Below are positions 22,496 through 32,912 of a DNA stretch of 64,000 bases, one piece after another. Position 1 is the stretch's first letter. Every line of letters begins with the position of its first letter. The position numbers were made by a program, and so were the translations under genes. The stretch is from Isoetes taiwanensis (lineage: Eukaryota; Streptophyta; Lycopodiopsida; Isoetales; Isoetaceae). Under the pieces are notes generated by a model that had not been told where the DNA came from, ran no database searches, and worked only from the letters and a program-made list of their open reading frames with translations. The stretch is from positions 14,368,386 to 14,432,385 of the forward strand of contig JAJEKV010000003.1 in the NCBI GenBank assembly GCA_021234155.1, in the 5' to 3' direction.

Positions 22496-23172
22496 GTGGT
22501 TGACTTGATCATAGGAAAAGGTAAACAAGCTTTTGTCAACAAAGGGCTGACAATTACTCCTGTCCATCTGATAAGGAGCAATACATTGACTATTAAAGAG
22601 GCCAATTTACCTCCTATAAACGAATATCCAGACTCTTCTGACTCAGACATCTCTACTGGTGGTACTAATTTGATAAAAGGAGAAACATCCAATGCCTCTC
22701 CTATAATTCCCAATAAAATGGATTTCTCCTCTTCTGATAAAGAGCTTGATATGTTTGATGCTGTTATGGATATCATAGGGAGTGTGGAAACACCTAGTTT
22801 GGTAGGGATGGACGCGGTCCCTCCAGCTCCTTTGGACAGATTTTCCACCCCAGCTATCAAGCTGCCACAGGACGACCAGGAAGAATCACTCCCAAGCGGT
22901 TTTAAGTTCTTCACAAGATCCTTATGGAGGATCTTTCCCTTGATAGTGATTTTCTAGAAGGTACAGATGACATTGTTTTATCTGACAATTCGAAAGTCAG
23001 CACTGATCAAACACAAATGGGAGTTCAACTGCCCAGTGATGAATTGAACAAGAGTAAAGATAAATTTTTTACACCTTTCACAGCTAAAAAATCAGCTAAA
23101 AAAGTCCACTTTATAGCTAATAGCCCTGCCCTCAATCTGAGAGTACAGGAGAGGAAGAAATACCCTGCTTAA
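22496..23172 (+). pseudogene. L1 ORF1 / linker remnant
   Basis: Two overlapping frames give an S/D/P-rich low-complexity region (SSDSD, SSSDKELDMFDAV) and then KKSAKKVHF just before the endonuclease start. Plant L1 ORF1 proteins end in such disordered tails. The RNA-binding and zinc-knuckle part is not present. Assignment rests on position. Confidence 0.45.
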
Positions 23173-24041
23173 TGAACATTGTGACATGGAATATGAGAGG
23201 TATAAAGGGATCTCTCAAAAGAAAAAGAGCTTTGATAGCCATCAAAGATATGAAAGCTCAGATCATTTTTCACCAAGAACATAGATTGCCTCCTTTCGAA
23301 GCTGCCAGATTAGGAAGTTGGATCTCCGGTAGTAGCTCCTCTGTGTGGACTCCTGCAGATGGTACAAAAGGTGGTATATATACAGTATGGACGGGTCTTA
23401 AGGCTCTCTCACCTTACAAGCACCCCTCAGGTAGATGGACTGTGGTTGTGCTGGAAGTGGATGGAAAAAGTATGGGTTTCATTAATGTTTATGCTTCCAC
23501 AGAGCCCTCTGAAAGAGAAACCCAATGGATGCAGATCTATGATTGGATTCTTGCTAATCCTTGTACAGACAACTGGTTACTCGCAGGGAACTTCAACAAC
23601 ACCCCAGTCTGGGAACAAAAACTTGGGAAAAAGCTGAATATGACAAGAAATGAGAGATTAGCATGGGACCAACTGATGGCCCTCTTCTGCTACATCCCCC
23701 CTTCTTCCTCCAATGTCTATTCTTGGAGCAACAAGAGAAAATGGGATCAAGGACCTATTGTCTGCTTGATATATTTATGCACACCGTCTTTGGATTCTTG
23801 GGATAACGTCTTCACTACTAGTGACTTAAGTAACTCCATATCGGATTATTACCCCCAACTTTTAAACAGGATGGTAGCTACTACTAAAGGTGGGCCAAAT
23901 AACCCTTTCAAATTGAATACTATGCTGCTGAACATGAAGAATTGTTGCTCAGATTTTAAAGAATACTACAGTTCCCTTGGTCAGGTGTCCAAAACAGGAT
24001 CCATGAACAGTTTTCTTCACAAAATGAAAAAAGTGGGTTAA
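23172..24041 (+). pseudogene. L1 APE-type endonuclease, catalytic residues changed
   Basis: It starts MNIVTWNMRGIKG, the usual start of a plant L1 ORF2 endonuclease (NxRG box). QEHRL supplies the expected Glu. The GDFN box reads AGNFNNTP, with Asn for the catalytic Asp, and the terminal SDHYP box reads SDYYPQ, with Tyr for His. Both changes should abolish nicking. The frame stops at 24041. Confidence 0.85.
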
Positions 24042-24060
24042 ATTATGGGGTAAAAGGTGG

Positions 24061-25829
24061 TTGTTGAATAGGAGGAAAGAAAAACAAGATGTGTATCAGA
24101 AAATGAGAGATATTAGGGGGCAACTTTTTGCTGACAAGGATAACCCTGACTTACAGAAACAAGAATTTGACCTGGAGATCAAGGTTAAACAGATTGAGGA
24201 GAATGAGGCTAGGGCCCTCTCTGTTAAGAGTAGATGCAGGTACATAAATTGTATGGATAAAGGAAGATCGACATTCTTCTTTAATGCAGCAAAAAACAGA
24301 GTGGTCAACATTGGAATTGGGAAAGTTAAAACAGAGGATGGGACTGTTCTTGATAAGCAGCAGCAGATTGAAGAATATTTTCACTGTGAATATGCTAAAT
24401 TGTTTGACGAACACCATGTTGATTTATTAGCAATGCAATCCTTCTTCAAAGATATCCCTATTTTCCCTCGCATAAAAGATGATAAATTGCTTGTTGTGCC
24501 TACAGAGAGGGAGATTTGGAAAACACTGAAGTCTATGGCTCATGGGAAAAGCCCGGGGCCAGATGGCTTTTTTCCAGAATTTTTCGTTGAATTCTGGGAC
24601 ACAATGAAGGAGGATATTACAATCTTCATACAGGGAGCATGGAAAGCAAAGACACTTCATCCGAGTATCAATGCAGGCCATATTGCTTTAATACCCAAGA
24701 AAGAAAAGCCTGAGAGTCTTGGGGATTGGAGACCAATCTCCCTGACAAACACAATGTATAAACTCTTGGCTAAAATCTTTGCAATAGAGTTAAGATGGAG
24801 CTGATGAAGGTAATCAACCCTTGCCAATCTGCCTTCCTGCCAAATAGGAGTATTCTAGATAATTACATAGGTGCTTCTGAAGGGTTACACTGGAACAAGC
24901 TCTCAGGACAAGGATGCATGCTTTTAAAGCTAGATTTCCAAAGAGCTTATGATACTATAAGCTGGCAATTTCTTGAACTGGCAATGTTGCATCTTAGTTT
25001 CTCGAAAAATGTTTACAGAAAAATCTTGAGCTTTAATGAAACTGCCTCTTCTGCACTTCTGATCAATGGTGTTCCCTCCAAATTATTCAAGTGTAGAAGG
25101 GGAGTTAGGCAGGGGTGCCCACTGGCCCCTTACCTTTTCCTAATTGTGGCAGAAATTATCACTAGGCTGGCGATGTACCTGCACATCCAAAAAACGATTA
25201 ATTGTTTGGATATGCCAGATCTCAAAGATGCATTTGTCATCATGCAATATGCAGATGACACATTTGCCTTCCTAAAGGACGGAGATGATAGTCTGTTAAA
25301 TTTCCTGAAGCCATGGACAAATTTGGAAAAGTGTCTGGTGTCAAATTAAATAGAGTTAAATGTGATATTATATTGGATTCTGAAAAGGCCACAATACATA
25401 ATATTAAGGTCATTGGGATAGGTGCAGCCACCAAGATATTGGGAATTCCCCTTGCATTAAACAACTCATAGACTATGGGAACCAATAACGAATAGAATTA
25501 AGAAAGAAATTCTTATGTATCCAAACACCTTATCTCTAGCTGGAAGAGTTGAGATAGCTAATGTTGTAATAGCTAGTTTACACGTTTTCTTCTCGTCAGC
25601 CATTGTAGCAGACAAGGCCTCATATAACAAGATTGAGGCTGCAATCAGGAAGTGTATTTGGCAAGGCACCCACAAAGTAGCATGGTCAGACTTGACCAAA
25701 CCAAAGCAAAAAGGGGGAATGGGATGTAAATCCCTCTTTGTGCAAGCCCAAGCACTAGCTGCCAAGATAGTCTGGAGAGCCATCTATGCTAAAAGCCCCT
25801 CCCCAGCAGCCCAGCTGGTTAAATATTAG
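24061..25829 (+). pseudogene. L1 reverse transcriptase
   Basis: The blocks AHGKSPGPDGFFPEFF, IALIPKK...DWRPISLTNTMYK, AFLPNRSILDN, LLKLDFQRAYDTISW, RRGVRQGCPLAPYLF and the catalytic MQYADDTFAF are all present. A frameshift lies at about 24795-24804, another at about 25349. The thumb (LAGRVEIANVV...HKVAWSDLTKPKQKGG) is at 25515-25829. Confidence 0.9.
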
Positions 25830-25939
25830 GTTGAACAATCACACCCGATTGGTAGCAAGACACTCCATCATTTACTTCCAGACTCGGCCTTCTTCCACTG
25901 ACTCCTAACTTAGGTACTTCTCCTTCTCTAAGGGGGATA

Positions 25940-26278
25940 TTGGAGGCTTGGAATCAAGCTTCCTTATGTTTCAGGCCTGCTCTGTTGGATTCTAGATTTT
26001 CTTTGGTGAACTTTTTTTGGCATCCAAACTTGGCCCCAGAAGAGATTGGTTATCTTGCTCTTCAACACCCGCAAAAATATAAGCAATGGAGCTTGGCTGG
26101 ACTAAACAGAGTGGAAGATCTAAAGGTTGATGACACCTGGTTATCCTGGCCAGAGATCAAAAGGAAAACAAGAGGTATTGAGCTTGACAGGAGTATATAT
26201 CTTAAAACCATGGGAGTTATAGGAGGTGTTCAGGACCTGGCATTGGCTTCAAACAATTGTACTTTAAACAATAAATGA
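25940..26278 (+). pseudogene. L1 ORF2 post-RT segment
   Basis: It reads like the plant L1 region between thumb and zinc-binding domain (WNQASLCFRP..., NFFWHPNLAPEEIG...). It is cut by the tail of the inserted LINE at 26279 and continues as zinc-binding sequence at about 29826. Confidence 0.7.
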
Positions 26279-26313
26279 GAATGAGAATGAGAATGATTTT
26301 TTATCGTCCACTG

Positions 26314-26327
26314 AGGCCAATCGGCCT
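26314..26327 (-). other. LINE 3'-terminal hairpin, copy A
   Basis: The minus strand reads AGGCCGATTGGCCT: a 5-bp stem AGGCC/GGCCT around GATT. It sits about 22 nt before the microsatellite tail. Three other LINE ends in the window have a hairpin at the same place with compensating changes. Confidence 0.8.
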
Positions 26328-26469
26328 ATGGGACCCATAAGGAGCGCAACAAACTTATTACTGTCCGGGTTAAAAAAACCCCGCCCCGAAGGGTTTTCGA
26401 GGGAAAAATCGTGGCAGTAATAAGAATGCTGTCAAACTGTACAAGTATACATCAATGTTTATATACATG

Positions 26470-27096
26470 TCAAGTGTGTGCCCGAGGACATAGCTGATCT
26501 CGCATGTCCATAACCTCCTGAAGATATGATCCCAGCACCCGTACGGATGCTGTGCTCAATGTCACATGTAACGGCTGGCCAAGCCTGACCAACTCAGCAT
26601 ATCGTGTCCGAATTTGATCATATGCTGAGCAACTTTGAAGGGTATGAGATTCATCCTCAATGACTCCCATTTGGCAGCATTGACAGAGCCTGTCCTGGCG
26701 TGGCTCACCAATCCATTTGCCTGTCTCAATTCGAAGATGATGTGCCCCTGTGCGAATGGAGGCAATGAGTCTACGCCTTTTCATGGGCAAGTGGATACGC
26801 AGGTAGCATTGCGGGCCTCGTTCCAATGTGGGATTTATGTGGCGCTGGTAGTGTGCTGTCTTGACATGTTCAAGGGCATTGGCATCCCAAAGCTTGCTGA
26901 GGAAGCAATCATCAAGATATTGCCTCAAGCTATGGCGATCTGCCTCTGTTTGCACATGTATGCACTTGTGCTCCTGCACATTCCATCTAGCCAACCATTG
27001 AGCTCTCTTTTCCCTCCAGCAGGCTTTGAGGCGCTGCGGCTCCATTGCCATGATATAAGCTAGTTTAGGGAGACGAGCATCGTCCATATTGACCAC
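26470..27096 (-). pseudogene. LINE A C-terminal domain with CCHC finger
   Basis: Frame of 208 codons, rich in W, R and H, ending with a zinc finger CQCC....EDESHTLQSC and then YDQIRTRYAELVRLG. A Cx2C...H...C finger after RT is normal in several LINE clades and probably binds the element's RNA or target DNA. The upstream RT lies in other frames, so a frameshift separates them. Confidence 0.75.
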
Positions 27097-27121
27097 CTTC
27101 TGAAAATAGACAATGTGGCGA

Positions 27122-29634
27122 TCAAGGGCCGCCCTCTCGAGGCAAGAATCTGTCTCCTGCGGTAGAATTTGATATGGAACCCATGGACTTCACCCCTAGT
27201 GCTTTCATTACTAAGAAGGCTTTCTGGACCTGCTCCAAGTCATTCCAAGTAGCAAGTGATACTACTGGGCCCCATACTTCCACCCCGTATAAAAGGACAG
27301 GCTCCACTAAGACCTTGAACAGGCGTGACTGATGGGCCCAATCATACAACTCCGCTCTATGACTATTGTTTTGCATTGCATATAGTGCCTTCCGGCTGTA
27401 AGTCACTCGTAGCCCATGGATGTGTCCCGAGTGCATAGTAGAAGGAAACTCCACTCCCAAATATTTGTATGTGGATGCAACTTCCACATTTTGGCCTCGA
27501 TAATCGGAAGGAGGGACCCTCGGTGACGCGTGAAGATGATATGAAAACCACCTTAGTCTTGGCGGGTTGACGCATATATCGGGCCGCTTGGCGTAATGTG
27601 TCCGAGGCATCGAGATGTCGTTGCATGTCTGCTGGTGTGTAAGCTAGGAGGTCCACATCATCAGCATATATTAACTGTCTGATGATCTGATAGAGAAGGT
27701 GAGCTCCATCGCCCCCATTATCAGCAAGCCAGCTCTCCAATTGATCAATGTAAAGCCCAAACAATGTTGGGGAGAGAGGGCATCCCTGACGAACCCCGAT
27801 ACTGCTATCAAATGGTTGGCTTGTTCGCTTTAAACCAACCCAGAGCATCTTTTCAGATAGCTCGTTAATTTGCATTCTGCAAATCTACAGGAACCCCCAG
27901 CTGTCATGAATAAATTACTGCTCCTATATTTTGGTATAGCCAAAATAAGTTTGGCTAAACTACCTTCAAATTGGAGATAGAACTTTCTGAGGTTTGGCTA
28001 AACTAGAAGATTTTTCTCCATCATAATTTCTTGCCTTTGGCTAATCTTTCACAAAATAGAGAGGCAAATATTAGCCATTGTACTATGCTAATTTTAAAAT
28101 ATTCAAGCCTTTGGACAAGAACATAATGATAACATTTTTTACCGAAGTATAATCATTGCTATAACTTCCTTGATATAAAGAAACAAAAAGGACATAAATT
28201 ATTACATAAAAATGTTCAAAACTCAACAAAAAAGAGCACATTGTTCCTTCTAGATGTGATCATCTTTCTAGTGCTTCAACTTCGTACCTAGAACGAGATA
28301 AGATTAATACAAAAGAAAAAAATTGGACCCCACTAAGTAATTTTTTAAAGTTCATACATATTTTGGTGTCGGTTTCTAGGCTAATCCATCCATTTTTTCA
28401 AGCCCACTCTTTCTTAAGTTTAGCTAATCGACGTCCCGGTCGAGCTTTCTAGAAGTGGGGGTTTGGCTAATCAGCGTAGAATCTCACTTGGTCGGCAAAA
28501 AAATTGGGCTAAAATTTTCTTATTTTTTGCATTTTTTCCCATTTACTTTAGCCATTTTTCTTGGCAAAAATGCTGTAAAATAGCTATTTGGCTAACCTTA
28601 GCCGTTATTTTATTCCATGCAGCTGTTGCAGTCTTGCCCATAGTTTTTCCCGAGGCACAGTGTCAAACGCCTTCGCAAAATCCACAAAGCAACAATATAG
28701 ATCCTGACGGCGGTTTCTGCTGTCTTCAATTAGAGTTCGCAACGTGAAGATGTGGTCAATGGTTGAGTGCCAGGGTCTGAATCCTGCCTGGGTGAGGGCC
28801 CGCATCTCTCTTGCCCTCTGCCTCAAATCACCTAACCGCCGAGAATCCCAAAGAAGCAATTTTGCAAACACCGAATCGACCATTATTGTTCGATAATGGG
28901 TCGGCAAAGGCGGTGGGGTCACCGCCTTATATATGGGAACAACTCGCTATTGGTCCACCGCAGCGGGAAACCTTCCTGTAATGCCTTGTTGAACAAGGCG
29001 GTCAGCACTGGTATTATGGACGGTCCTGCCCACTTAAGCAATTCTGCCTGCATGCCATCCAAGTCTGGGGCTTTCCCATTGGCAAGACGCTGCAAGCCTT
29101 GTTCCACGTCCGAATCTGTGATTTCCGGCCGGGCCTTCTTGCAAGGGTAATCTTGAGGGTCGATAGCTTGTTGCAAGTATTGTCTCCACTGCCGGGAGTG
29201 ATATTCCCGTGGGCTGTATCGGCTTTCTAAGAACCCTTCGCCCGGAAGGTCCCGAAAATGACGTTCGGGAGGTAAAACATTTCCCTTTGATGCTTATTTG
29301 CAATGTACCCGGCTTTCTTAGCTTTAAGGAAGATCTTGGTCTTGTCGACCGCATGTGGGCGTAAAGCAGGGTCTGTGACTTGGCGGAGCCAGCGTTTGTG
29401 TTCCTTGCACTCTGCATCAAACCATTGATTACGTGGGAAGGTTGTGTTCCTGGAGGTCCGTCGCGGGCGGCTTATCCCAAAACACCTCTCTCGCCACATC
29501 CCTAAGCACATCGGTCCCGGCCCCGTCACATGCATTTGCTTTAGTGTAGGATATTGCAAAATTTCTGCCAGGTCATCTATAAGCATCTGGGCATAAGCCT
29601 CTGCATGTTCATAATCCAATCGCAGCTGAGGCAT
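27122..29634 (-). pseudogene. LINE A reverse transcriptase, broken
   Basis: Minus-strand frames give GLQRLANGKAPDLDGMQAELLKW (29.1 kb), AGFRPWHSTIDHIFTLRTLIED and YCCFVDFAKAFDTVPREKLW (28.9-28.6 kb), then after the MITE GVRQGCPLSPTLFGLYIDQL, the catalytic IYADDVDLLAY and VASTYKYLGVEF (27.9-27.4 kb). These are LINE RT blocks in the right order across at least four frames. Confidence 0.88.
27905..28619. mobile_element. 715-bp MITE with 7-bp target duplication
   Basis: CAGCTGT occurs on both sides (27898-27904 and 28620-28626). The sister LINE copy at about 39035 has one uninterrupted site (CTAGCTGTC). The left end reads CATGAATAAATTACTGCT and the right end, reverse-complemented, CATGGAATAAAATAACGGCT, giving an imperfect ~18-bp terminal inverted repeat. 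There is no ORF. The interior has several GGCTAA words on both strands. The superfamily is not determined. Confidence 0.82.
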
Positions 29635-29639
29635 GGTCG

Positions 29640-29820
29640 GAGTTGTTGCACCGGGGGTTCACACAACCTGCCAAGCCAACTTCAAGTAAAGTGGTAAGTG
29701 GTCTGAGTCGATCTCTTCATCCCTATTAGCTGTTCCCACCTGAAAGTGCTTGACGACATGCATATCCTGCTCAGGCACCAGCACATAGTCCACCACACTA
29801 GATCCGCCCCCCTGGTTTTC
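29640..29820 (-). pseudogene. LINE A endonuclease C terminus
   Basis: The minus strand reads SSVVDYVLVPEQ...DSDHLPLYLKLAWQV, the end of an APE-type endonuclease; SDH contains the catalytic His. The upstream three-quarters of the domain is absent, so the 5' truncation lies at about 29820, where L1 zinc-binding sequence resumes. Confidence 0.75.
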
Positions 29821-29825
29821 CTACC

Positions 29826-30486
29826 TACAAGTGCTCTTCCTATGTGGTTAAAGACATATATGCTGCCTTACTGGAAAATAAGCCCTCAAGAGCATGCTCT
29901 CTGTGGAATTGTGAAAAGCAGCAGGCGGCCTTAATTTGTGCCAAGGGATGGAAATGTTATGGAGCTGCTAAAGTGGCAGCTTTTAGATGGCTGGTACTCC
30001 ATCAAAGCTTGCATATTAATAAATGTAGAGCTAAATATGACAAGTCTATCAGCCCAGAATGTCCCTTAGGCTGTGGTGCTACTGAAACATCCAGAAACAT
30101 CCAATCATGTTTTCACTTGGCCAAAGATTGATGATTTTTGGACCTAGTTGTCCTAACTTAATCAGGGGTTTCCATTTAGCATGCTTGATTTTTTGGATGG
30201 GAATTCTAGTATGCAGAACTCCACTCGTGTTTTAAGTTGTTGGATTGCTTGGAAGCATAGGAACATGGTGGTTTTTGAGCAAAGGACTCCCAATGTCAAC
30301 TGGATGAAAGCCAGCTTTTTGGTGGCTCTCCAGGACATGGATGTGGCACACAAGCTCATGAAAGGAGCCAAGTATGATAAAGCCTGGGATCGAATTGGCA
30401 AATTCGAGGGCTTTTTCAACTTTTTTGCTATATCTCTAACTGACTTTAATGGTTTGCTTCACAGGAATGCAGAAGATGCTTCATAA
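29826..30486 (+). pseudogene. L1 zinc-binding C terminus (zf-RVT)
   Basis: It continues the L1 split at 26279. The text KVAAFRWLVLHQSLHINKCRAKY...CPLGCGATETSRNIQSCF matches the plant RVT zinc-binding domain (W-L...L-T...C-x-C...E-x-x-x-H-x-x-x-x-C), although the His is not conserved. CWIAWKHRNMVVFEQ (30240-30285) is the usual final block. A frame break lies at about 30131. Confidence 0.8.
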
Positions 30487-31979
30487 ACAGGAAGACCAAA
30501 CAAGAGATGATACACTCCGTAAGGAAGATACTGAACAGTTGGAGATCCTTCTTCATGTCACGGTATCGTAAGTGGCAGCAAAGGCGTGAGGCCCGAGTTT
30601 TTTGGATGCTTCTAGACTTCATAACACTCTGCACTTCTAAGCTGGATGAACAGTTGAATATATTTGGATGCTATGCAGTTCTAGATATCACCATGCAGGA
30701 TGTAATCAGGGCTGCCTGAGCTAAAATGATGATGAAGACTTTTTGGATTTTAGAGCCTTGCATGGAGCCTCTTTTGGAACAGGTGCTATCTCTGATCAAT
30801 TTTTGGAACCTGTTTTGTTATACCTCTCTATTTCATAGAGAGCAGACAATATTGTATTATATGTATCCCTCTACTTATAAAGAGGAGATATGTTATCTAG
30901 TGATGATTATATTACATCACGCCTTATGTAATCTCTTGAGATGAATAGAAAACCCCAAACCTTGCCATAAAAAAAGGGAGTTTGCGGAGTCAGATCGTGG
31001 TGATCTGAGGGACCGATTGGCCGTGGGGGTAATTTATATGAATATTTGACTTTGGAAGTCATTTATATTAACACTTGACCTTATTTGCAGGTTTGCTTAG
31101 TGATAAGCATTGGGGGAACTTTACGGACAAGCTGTCAAATATACCGATCCAAAAATTTGGATTTGGAATCTCAAATTGTTTCCTATGGACAGGCTAATGG
31201 GTAAACTTTGTAAGTTGAATTTCTTTGTTTGGAATAAAGAATGGATACTTTTATTGTGTGTACCCATGGTAGATTGGTGATTACGATTGCAACGTAATAG
31301 GCCGAAACATGGTACACTGATTGTGAATGCCTCTTGGTAGATCAGCAATTGTGCTGCAGTGCAATAGGCTTGAACAAGGGTGCATGATGTATATTTTTGA
31401 AGAGCAGCAATTGTGGTTGCAACACAATAGGCCTGACAAAAATTGCATCCGTGGATACAATTGTTTTGCAGAGATTAAAAGAAAAGAAATGCGGAGGTGC
31501 CAAAGAAATATGATACTATGGAAGTACAATAATGTATATAATTGTTTCTTGAGTTCGCAGGTTTGAGAAACTTTCAGGTTCATGTTGATTATTGTGGAAT
31601 AACCATCTTAAGAAGGGATGGACCAAATTGGAGCGTACTTGGACGATCGCGGATGATCTTTTTGAGAATGGATGGATTAATATGGAGCACGCACGGGTGA
31701 GTGGTCCACGGTGGCAAAAATTATGGAAAATATTATGTAAATGTTATTCCTAAGTCACCTAATAATATAAAGGGGCTGAGCTATAACATCAAAATCAAGG
31801 GAAACGTCTAACACAGTTATAAGAACTATTGATATTTATGGAAGGGGTTGAGGCACTATCATTGGGCTGATTATTAGTTGAGGGAGCAGCCCATAGATAA
31901 TATCCCATATGATAAGTCATGTAAAGGCAAGGAGCTATTTTGATATAAAAGGCAACTGCCTGCTAAAAAGGCTAAAGTC
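30487..31979. other. Probable L1 3' UTR and unassigned DNA
   Basis: Sequence to about 30968 may be L1 3' UTR, since it ends near a short A-run (CCATAAAAAAAG). Beyond it, imperfect repeats of the type GCAATTGTGxTGCAGTGCAATAGGC occur at 31287-31435. No gene is supported. Confidence 0.4.
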
Positions 31980-32170
31980 GTGGAGAGATCTATAAATAGA
32001 ACCTGAACTTTAGTTATAGACATCTCCGCAACCAGAGCTCCTATTAAATGACTTTTACTTCCTTGGAACCAGCTCGGAGTCTAGTTTCCGAATTGGGATG
32101 GCACATCTTGTAATCCATCCGTATGGGAGAGTAATGGCCGAAAATGTGACAAGGGGTCACAAATTACTGC
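31980..32170 (-). repeat. LTR-like fragment
   Basis: Read on the minus strand, this block keeps the order of words found in the non-autonomous LTR at about 20690-20850: a 'CATACGGATGG' analogue of 'CAACCATAAGGAA', then CCCAATTCGGAAACTAGACT, a GG-TTCCAA word and TGCGGAGATGTC against CGCGGAGATATC. It looks like a diverged relative, without boundaries. Confidence 0.35.
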
Positions 32171-32379
32171 TATAGCGGCATTACAAATTTGCAATTGCTT
32201 TCTGATATGTGGCTACTTGGAGTAGCGAGACTAGCCTGGAGGGCCAATATGCCAGATGCCAGAGCTTTCTATTTGCCAGAGCACTTGTGTTTTGCCATAA
32301 CCCAGTGGATCCGGCTGGGTGGTTAATGGTGCTGCCATATCAATTGTGTATGTATAAAGTTTTTTAATTCTAGTGTCTA

Positions 32380-32912
32380 TTACTTTGTTGTGGTTTCTAT
32401 GTTCTTGTGCACAGATGTCCGCCTGCGCGCATACCTGGGGGTGCTGGCGCCTTGGCGCAGGGCTGGTGGATGGGTGAGGAGGCACCTCCGATGGGCGATT
32501 TCCCTGAGCGGTTTTTCTGAGCGCCGCCTTCCCTGCGTGTCTGGGCGATTGGCGTTGGGGGCGTCTGTTTTCCAGCACCCAGTTGTGAAGAGGTTACGGT
32601 TCGGAGTTGCTTGGTGAAGCTTTGCCTGCTGGAGGTATGAAGGTATGCTTGTTGCTTGTGCAACAACATGGATTTTTGGATTGGTGAGCAGCCATAGTCA
32701 TCCTGGCAACGGTTTTTTCCCAGGTGGTTTTTAATCCGGGTCATGATGGTTGTGTTCTAGCTCACGTTGTGCTTTGGTTTAAGGGCTTCGGCCCATGTTC
32801 TTGTTTGGACTTCGGTCCAGGACTTCGGTCCCTTATGTACTTGGTCCCATAACCCGATTGGGTTCCGTGGACGTTAAAAATTTTTCCTTCCTTCCTTCCT
32901 TCCTTTTATTGC
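32380..32912 (+). mobile_element. LINE or SINE 3' end with CCTT tail
   Basis: The last 40 bp (GGTCCCATAACCCGATTGGG, then TTCCGTGGACG and TTAAAAA) match the 3' ends of LINE copies A-C on the opposite strand, followed by a TTCC repeat tail. The GC-rich upstream part has no readable RT, so it may be a 5'-truncated LINE or a SINE that borrowed the LINE tail. The left boundary is a guess. Confidence 0.55.
32851..32864 (+). other. 3'-terminal hairpin, + strand copy
   Basis: AACCCGATTGGGTT: stem AACCC/GGGTT around the same GATT loop found in LINE copies A and C (AGGCC/GGCCT). The stem sequences differ on both sides while pairing is kept. Confidence 0.8.

Larger units (their letters stand above)
22450..26278 (+). 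mobile_element. Plant L1 LINE, 5' two-thirds
   Basis: A degraded ORF1 C terminus (about 22500-23170) is followed by APE-type endonuclease, RT and the start of the C-terminal region, in plant L1 order. The element resumes at about 29825 after a nested LINE. Multiple stops show that it is inactive. Confidence 0.85.
26279..29820 (-). mobile_element. Second LINE (copy A), inserted in the L1
   Basis: Reading on the minus strand from about 29820: endonuclease C terminus, RT, a C-terminal Cx2C...H...C finger, a 3' UTR, a 14-nt hairpin and a tail of ATTCTC repeats (26270-26295 in + coordinates). The 5' part of the endonuclease is missing, so the copy is 5'-truncated. A 715-bp MITE interrupts the RT at 27905-28619. 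Copies B (37410-39180) and C (54029-54503) share its 3' end. Confidence 0.85.
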
